From: Gnetum montanum
Lineage: Eukaryota > Streptophyta > Gnetopsida > Gnetales > Gnetaceae
Direction of reading: 5' to 3'
Assembly (NCBI GenBank): GCA_015680685.1
Contig: MNCI01036754.1
Coordinates: forward strand, 146,713-210,712
DNA length: 64,000 nt
Below the pieces are notes generated by a model. It was not told the origin of the DNA. It saw only the letters and a program-made list of their open reading frames with translations, and did not search any database. Below are positions 57,501 through 64,000 of the stretch, one piece after another. Position 1 is the stretch's first letter, and every line of letters begins with the position of its first letter. The position numbers and the translations under genes are program-made.

Positions 57501-59062
57501 ACATGAATTCCTTTTTAAAATGATAACCCTCTTTTGTTTTTGTTTTTATAAATTAATATTGGAACCCATGATATAACCTTTTGTCTATTTTATTTTATAC
57601 GAAATCCCTTTGCATCAGTGCATAAAACTCTTTATATTTAATCATATCTATCATGCCCATGTGTTGCAGGCACTTAAACTAGGGTTTATAGCTTTCCACC
57701 TTGCATTCGTCATCCTCATGGATGTCATTGATGTTACCTAAGTTCAAGAGCATTCTCTAGGTATGCTATCATGGATGGCACCTGAGTAGATCCTTGCACT
57801 CCAATGTGAATATAGTGTCTACATTGTAAACTATCTTTGCAATCACCCATTTGCAACTATCACCATGTCTATCCACTGGCACTACTACAAATCCATCCTA
57901 AAACCATGCCTAATATTGTTGTTTCTGCTCAAAATTCTAGGTGCCATTGCTAATGAGTTAGCCATGCCTATGGATGTAATCCTCAACTCTTCATCATTTT
58001 TGTGACCATTGTATCCTCCCCTATCATCACCAAATTGCAACACTGTACTATTTTTCGAGGCTCTCCAATCATGGTTCAGCATGTTTGCTCGTTACTTCAC
58101 TATGTCAGCTCCACATCCATTGCCTTTGTCATTGGAGATGCTTCCTGGATGCTCCGTGTTCATCTGTAGTAGGTCACACATGTTTTTGTCGACATTGACG
58201 TTGTGCTGGGAGCAATGGTTAGCATTTTCCTAGAACAAATTTCTAGAGGAAATGTAGAAATGCTCAACCCTGGGCTTTGTTGCAAATAAAATGACATATG
58301 TTGAATGCCACCTATAATAAGATTGCTATGCAGAAATCTTTGTTGTTGCAATCCATGAACCAGTAATAGGAGTAGGAACAAGCTCTTCATCTTGAAAACA
58401 TCATGGGTTCAATCATTGAAGACCCACACAGTGCTACTATCTTGGCTTCTAGTAATGGCCAATTTTTAGGGCAGAGCAATGATGATGATCATTAGGCTAA
58501 AGACATTATTGCAAAGATTCCATCTTCTCCAAAATTAGGATTAGCAGATGTTATCAATGCAGTAATTCCCAATATAGAAAACATGCAAGAGCAAGCAGAA
58601 GTTGGAGAGGATCCCAAGAAAGCCATACCAGAGATAGCAAACTCTTCCAAGCCTAGAAAAGAGGCCACTGCCAAAGCTAAAGAGAAATTACATGTCAAGG
58701 TAAAATTATCTTAGATTTTTATGGAATTTCTCCATAGATTTCCACAAGGTTTTCTTGTCTAATGAAGTTTGAGAAAACCCATCATTATCTACATATATCC
58801 ATAACCTACATCAAAGAAAGCTCAAACAAGCAAGATGAGAGCACGAGCTCTATCTAGATCATTGCTAACTAAAAAGATAGAGTGAGAAGCCTAAGCCTAT
58901 TATTTTAGCAAAGAGCATAGCCAATCCATCTACCATGTAGGATAAAGAGAAACAAGATAGAAAGAGAGCACTTCTTGTAATAACTAAGAAGTAGATATCA
59001 TGACATGCTTCTTTCAGCTTGAAAACACAAATCACAAAAGCCTAATATTACTATTGCCCAAC
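57501..59062. other. Unassigned, with a coding-like stretch at 58300-58710 (+)
   Basis: A plus-strand frame at about 58420-58700 reads IIEDPHSATILASSNGQFLG and, after a stop, KDIIAKIPSSPKLGLADVIN and later KPRKEATAKAKEKLHVKVK. It is charged and helical but not recognised. Earlier DNA (57660-58060) has QALKLGFIAFHLAFVILMD and similar short pieces with stops, after a 'gtgttgcag' that resembles a splice acceptor. Possibly a decayed host-gene fragment. Confidence 0.25.
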
Positions 59063-59878
59063 TGATGAGTGGCGAGGTATCCCTATGCTCAACCATACGA
59101 ATACGAATGTACATGCACAATCCGATTGAATTCCAAGGACTAAGTGCTTATGCGCCTTTGTAGAACAAGGATAGGTTAGTAAATCGTTGTCTTCCCAAAC
59201 TTACTTGTATGGCACGGTTGTATGGTTAAGCAAGCTTGAGACATATGATTTTTATGGGTTTTTATGTTTTTATGTCTTGGTACTAATAAGGGAGAAGAGA
59301 GCAGTAATTAAGTAACTAATCGAGTTTAACTAATTCACTATGCTTTAACTAGTCCTAACACCAGCATCTATTCTCACTTACTGTACACATCCTGAACTAG
59401 TGCAACACTACTGGGATTACCAAACACTAATCGTTACTGGGTTACCAAGTGTTACACGCATGCTCGAAGTGATCGTACTATGTGTTCTTACTTAAGAGAG
59501 TTGTAGGATGAGAGAGAGAGAAGACATTAATTAACTAAGGAAAGCATTAAATAATAGTAATTAACATTAATTAATCTATTCTAACTACTGCAAGTTTTAT
59601 CACAAAGTTCATCTTTATTGCCATACACAAGGTGTTCTCAGGTACACAATGCTAGAATAAAGATCCATTGACTTTATGACTCCTACTGTGGGCACTCAGA
59701 AATAATTTTAACTTTGAGAGGGAGAAAAGGCAAGAGTTTGGGTAAGGAACTAACTATTCTATTATCAAACCAAGTGCACCTGCCTCTCATTTATAGGCAA
59801 TGAGACAGGTCCTGATATTGGGTATCTGAAATCGCATGGCATGCTCCGATATCATGGACCTGATATCATGGCTCATCA
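59063..59878 (-). repeat. 3' LTR of element 4
   Basis: 816 bp, 'tgatgagtggcgaggtatcc' to 'tggctcatca'. TATA box (minus TATAAAT) at 59789-59795. U3 palindromes with GATATC cores at 59815-59870. Conserved pre-LTR tract 'tacccccacaactgaatgaa' at 59879-59898. Confidence 0.85.
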
Positions 59879-59898
59879 TACCCCCACAACTGAATGAA

Positions 59899-61789
59899 AT
59901 CTCATCCTCAAGTTCCTTACAAAATATTGGGAAGGTATGGGATTATTGATTAAATGACAACTGATGGTGAAATGGGATGACAGACTTAAAGTGCCTAGTG
60001 AACAGATCAACAAGCATATTACAACATTGGTGTTCATACACATGGTGGTGAACACTGTACATAAATGACATACAGACCTTCATCTTGACAGCTTGAAGAG
60101 AAAGAAAGAGAAAAGAAAATGAGGCACATTGCTGCCAATGCCAAGATTGTGCCTTCTGTTGTTTATCCATAGCCACGCAACCAAACTTGTTCTTAGCACA
60201 AATGCTCTAGCTCTGGTCCATCCTGAGTTCTTTCTCTAAACCTGATCCATTGCTCGTATGATTACCATCTGCACACATAACATAGTCACAAATGAGCAAG
60301 AATAGATAAGCCACAATACAGTTAATACCTTGCCTCGATATAAAGTGCATTGGCTAAGTTGTGGTTATGGCAAATACTAGGTTAGAGGTTTATCATTGGT
60401 AACTACCAAAAGTGTAGGAGTTAGGCAAATAGTAGAATGAAAAAATTAAAAAATTTGTGCCTGGGCCCCCATGACTAAGAGCAAACCTCCAATAGAAATA
60501 AGATGGAAAAAATAGAAGGAATAAGAAATATGGGAAAAATAACAACAGCAACACCAATAAAATGGATGTCATGGATGGGGATGAAACAAGAAATTTCTGA
60601 TTGTAGGAAATGTTTAAGGAAAAGAATTTAACAATTGCATCATAAAGGAATACCAGTGGTTCTGCCCCAATGCAGGCTCATGCCCTTTATGCCTTGACAA
60701 ACCCACAAACCAAAGAGTCTGTAGGCTCTAGGAATGACATATGGAAGCAATGGTTAAAGACTGATCCACAAGAATTTACCAAAGAAAAACAATGCATCCA
60801 CCAAGATATAGATGAATGATAAAACCAGCAATGAGGTGTTAAATGGGGAGAAATATGGAAATAAAGGAGAAAATGGAATGGAAACCCATGAACAATGTTG
60901 TGTAAAGTCCCTTGTGTATTTTATGGTTAATGTGACTAATTAGAACTCATTCCAAATCTAGACTCAAACAAACCACATCCAGTGACCTCACATCAATACA
61001 CTTGACCAATTCATCCTCTAAAGTAGCAAGAATGCTTCCACAAAGAGTCACCACCATTCCAAGGAAAGCGAGATGGAGAAGTCAGAAGTGAGAAAGTTCC
61101 TTAGTTAGAGGGAACCTTTAGGCATGGGTGACATGTCTTTCCAGTGCCATAACCAGTGCTTGTAGCCCCATTTTTCGTTATTATGTCTAAGGGGTGTGCT
61201 TTGAATTTCCACTTTTTTTACCTTTTTTTTTTTTTGCATGAGAACCACACCATGAAAAGACTTATTTTTATTCACTTAGCTTCCTAATATTTGATCAATG
61301 GTAGAATGGCAGAAAACCCAAGAAAAAGCATCCAAGGACCCAAGAGAATAGCCAGCACAAGTGCATCGAATCCCCTTGAAGTCACATCCTTTTCAACCAT
61401 TGATTCTCTCCTTGGTTTGAAGAATACCAAGCCACCAATTTATTAGCAAGTTTATTAAAAAAAAAAAAAGGGACTGTATAGTTCCAACCCAAGGGAGACC
61501 ACAGAGTTAAATGGATGAATGGACGGTGTGGACTCGTTGCCTGTTATATCAAAAGAACCATATCTTAGTATTAGCATCATAATTCAAAGGTAAAAACCAA
61601 ACATTAGCAATCAATATTATATAATTCAATCCACCATCATGAGCACTTATTGTAAAACAAATAAAAGTAAATCAAACAAACAAAGAAATAGTAAAAATGT
61701 GAACAATGGTGTAAGACAAAAATTAAGAAAAATTAAAGAAATTTGTAAAACAAAAATACAAAAAAAATCTAAGGACCTAGAATGGTGAG
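59899..61789 (-). other. Non-coding 3' region of element 4
   Basis: It contains a stub resembling the ORF2 start (minus ATGGTAATCATACGAGC near 60277, right after 'tgtgtgcag'), and the conserved blocks near 60661 ('ccccaatgcaggctcatgcc'), 61193 ('aaggggtgtgctttgaattt') and 61371 ('tccccttgaagtcacatcc'). An A-rich plus-strand tract at 61640-61770 is the counterpart of the T-rich array of element 2. A12 run near 61459. Confidence 0.6.
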
Positions 61790-62830
61790 ATCCTTCTAAA
61801 ATAGTGAGCAGGGTTGTTCACCAATAGAGGTAGTATGAGCACTGGTTGTCCTAGTCTCATGGAAAGGTTTGGTTTGTTGGACATTAACCAATAGTTTCTT
61901 ATCCAAGTTCTCAGGTTTGTATATCATCATGGCCCCTAAAGGAAAAGTTGCATGAATAATATAAGGTCCTTCCCACAGCATTTGAAATTTGGTTTGTTGT
62001 GGCACATGTGTGGGATTCCACTAGAGAACCTTATCTCCTAGTTGATATTTAACTTTCCTAATTCTTAGGTCATGACGTTGTTTATTGAAGGCCTTGTGTA
62101 ATTCATTAGATGATAGGGTGGCTAATCAGTTCTCATCTAGCAAGTTAAGGGACATTAACTATTATTTTTGTGCTAGATTGACGTCAAGGTTGAGGTCACA
62201 TCCCATGGATAGTGTACGGAGCTCAATTTGAATAGGAAACGTTGGTAGTTTACCATACACTAACTCATACGGAGAGTAGCCTATAGGGAGTTTCCATGTG
62301 GAGTGATATGCCCAAAGAGCATCGTTCAGTTTGGTGCTCCAGTCTAGCTATATTTGCTAATAATTCTTGTCAGTATTTTCGTAATCTCCCTATTGGTGAC
62401 TTTGGCCTGACCGTTTGCTTGGGGGTGATATGGTGTCATCAATTTATGCTCAACTTCTAAGTGTTGCATTAATTTTCAAAAATTCACACCTGTGAAGTGT
62501 GTACCATTGTCAGAAATAAGTGCACATGGCACACCAAACCTGTTTACGATTTGTTGTTGAACAAATCACGCAGCTGTAGATGATGTACAATCCTTAATAG
62601 TAGTTGTTTTTGTCCATTTTGTAAGGTAATCAATGAAAATAATAATATAAGCTTTTCCATTGTACATTGGTGCAATTGGCCCCATAAAATCAATTCCCCA
62701 AATGTCAAAAAATTCTAAAGGTTGAATCCATTGTTGTGGACCCTCCATTCTAGCAATCATTCTCCCATCACGTTGATAGTGCTCACAAGATTGGATGAAT
62801 TGATGGGTGTCCTGAAACAATATAGGCCAA
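61790..62830 (-). pseudogene. Integrase core and C-terminal domain of element 4
   Basis: Core: WGIDFMGPIAPMYNGKAYII (first Asp kept), SDNGTHFTG (second Asp kept), and NGQAKVTNREI, where the third catalytic residue is Lys instead of Glu, exactly as in element 3. The C-terminal domain reads QTKFQMLWEGPYIIHATFPL and KPENLDKKLLVNVQQTKPFH (61796-62005). Frame breaks lie in between, near 62330 and 62570. Confidence 0.85.
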
Positions 62831-63560
62831 TAATATCCTACAACTAAGATCTTAATGGCTATTCATCTCCTAGTGTAATGATCCCCACAAGGACCCTCAT
62901 GAGCATCTTGGAGAACTCGTAATTGATCTATATCAGAAACACACCATCGAACCAAGCCATTGGGGCATACTTTGTAAAGTTGCCCATTGATTTCCATAAA
63001 ATACTTGGCTTAGTGAAGAAACTGTTGTTTCTTTTTAAGGTCTAACCCTTGTGGTGTTTGTTGTGTAAGGAGATAGGTGAGAATACTACTATACCAATTT
63101 GTTTCCATGGTCAATTGATTATTCACTACACCTACAAAGAAGAGTTCATCAGGGAAATCATCAAAAATTGAATACTCATCCTCTTTGTTGTCCCATCGTA
63201 ACTGAGATAAATGATTAGCAACTACGTTCTCGGTGCCTTTACGATCAATCATTGTAAGATAAAACTCTTGTAAGATTACAACAAATCATATGATACAAGG
63301 GCTCACCATTGGTTTATTCATGAGAAACCAGATTGCACTATCATCCATGTGTACAAATACTTTATAATCCAATACATTGTGCCTAAATTTTTCTAGTGCA
63401 AACATTATAGCAATTAATTCTTTCTCTATAGTAGTGTAGTTAAGTTGTGCACCAACAATACTTCTACTTGCATATTGGATGTAATAAGGACATTTTTTGT
63501 CATCTAACTATGTAAGTATAGCTTCTAAGGCAAAGTTGGACACGTCTATCATTATGTGGA
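62831..63560 (-). pseudogene. RNase H and integrase zinc-binding region of element 4
   Basis: From the 5' side on the minus strand: LNYTTIEKELIAIMFALEKF, MIDRKGTENVVANHLSQLRW (63190-63252) and IFDDFPDELFFVGVVNNQLT, then the spacer and the decayed HHCC zinc domain toward 62800. One 80-codon piece (63010-63252) is open. Confidence 0.8.
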
Positions 63561-64000
63561 ATGGCTTGGACCAGTCAAGAGCTTCTAGAATAGGTGTTTC
63601 TACGAGATTCTATTTTAAAGTTTGCAAAGCTTGTTCACATTCCTTGGTCCATTCGAAAGGTATGTCCTTTTTTGTTAGTTCAACCAATGGTTTCGCAACC
63701 TTCGAAAAGTTCTCAATGAAGCATCTGTAATAGCGAGTGTGTCCAAGGAATGATCAGATATCTTTTACAGTTTCAGGTTGACGGCTAATTCCTTGGATAA
63801 CTTTGATCTTTTCAGGGTCTACATCTATCCTTGTGTGTGAAATTTTATGCCCTAGTACGATACCTTCTTGGACCATCAAATGGCTTTTCTACCAATTGAG
63901 CCTTAAATTGGTTTCTATATATTATTTTAGTACTTGCTTTAACTGGTCCAAGGCTTGATCAAAGTTCGCTTTGTAGGTGGAGAAGTCTTCCATGAATACC
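63561..64000 (-). pseudogene. Reverse transcriptase C-terminal part of element 4
   Basis: The minus strand from the window edge: VFMEDFSTYKANFDQALDQL region (catalytic box near 63990, partly at the edge), VQEGIVLGHKISHTRIDVDP, SFLGHTRYYRCFIENFSKVA, KPLVELTKKDIPFEWTKECE and ILEALDWSKPFHIMIDVSN. Same order as element 3, with fewer stops. The upstream RT and gag lie outside the window. Confidence 0.85.

Larger units (their letters stand above)
59063..64000 (-). mobile_element. Element 4: 3' part of an Athila-like element, cut by window edge
   Basis: Minus strand. The 3' LTR is at 59063-59878; then a non-coding part, integrase, RNase H and RT up to the window end. Protein motifs and non-coding blocks are collinear with element 3, but without the 3.1-kb insertion. 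The left flank is CCAAC (59058-59062); the other end lies beyond 64000. Confidence 0.85.

Noticed and set aside
1-64000. CRISPR arrays, rRNA or tRNA genes, bacterial operons
   Set aside because: No spaced identical repeats, cloverleaf or rRNA-like stretch was noticed. The tRNA-Asp-like sequences are 18-nt primer sites only.

Overview
This window is repeat-dominated plant nuclear DNA. It has no intact host gene, no RNA gene and no bacterial feature that I can see. Almost everything interpretable is decayed Ty3/gypsy LTR retrotransposon of the Tat and Athila-like lineages, plus one LINE and two broken host-gene fragments (a PPR protein and a plant subtilase). Nested old insertions, many in-frame stops and long spacers would suit a very large plant genome such as a gymnosperm, but nothing here fixes the species. 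There is one 590-bp assembly gap (2290-2879).

Layout. 1-6640: apparent 3' part of a Tat-like element, with tandem repeats (1-250), then an antisense multi-exon decayed gene on the minus strand (about 610-4545) whose first exon looks like an FCP1/NIF-type (HAD) phosphatase domain, then non-coding DNA. 6650-13700: a second Tat-like copy on the plus strand with decayed RT, RNase H, a second RNase H and integrase, a tandem-repeat 3' UTR (10155-10660), a second repeat block (12040-12760) and an LTR-like promoter with a (CT)27 tract. 13780-15362: 5' LTR and gag start of an Athila-like element on the minus strand. 15363-15479 plus 24344-26450: a different gypsy element (element A, minus), split by element 1. 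15480-24338: element 1, a complete non-autonomous element with LTRs and a GTATA target-site duplication, carrying gag and a long second ORF but no pol. 26983-29925: 5'-truncated LINE (minus). 29935-30420: PPR pseudogene. 32616-45461: element 3, a 12.8-kb Athila-like element (minus) with gag, PR, RT, RNase H and IN, interrupted at 35990-39082 by a 3.1-kb insertion flanked by GGCCC. 45462-46020: subtilase fragment abutting the element 3 LTR. 48100-48950: decayed gypsy gag. 49039-50127 plus 57265-57500: an LTR of the element A family, split by element 2. 50128-57259: element 2, complete, with a CAAGA duplication, gag and protease but no RT or IN. 59063-64000: 3' part of element 4 (minus; LTR, IN, RNase H, RT), cut by the window edge.

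Elements 1 to 5 form one family. They share the LTR ends (TGATGA...CTCATCA), a primer site resembling the tRNA-Asp 3' end, the gag N-terminus, GATATC-rich palindromes in U3, a conserved tract before the 3' LTR and conserved non-coding blocks downstream of the coding part. The pol-bearing copies (3 and 4) and the pol-less copies (1 and 2) look like autonomous-type and non-autonomous partners. Boundaries and duplications were read directly from the sequence; lineage names rest on recognised protein motifs and were not checked by database search.
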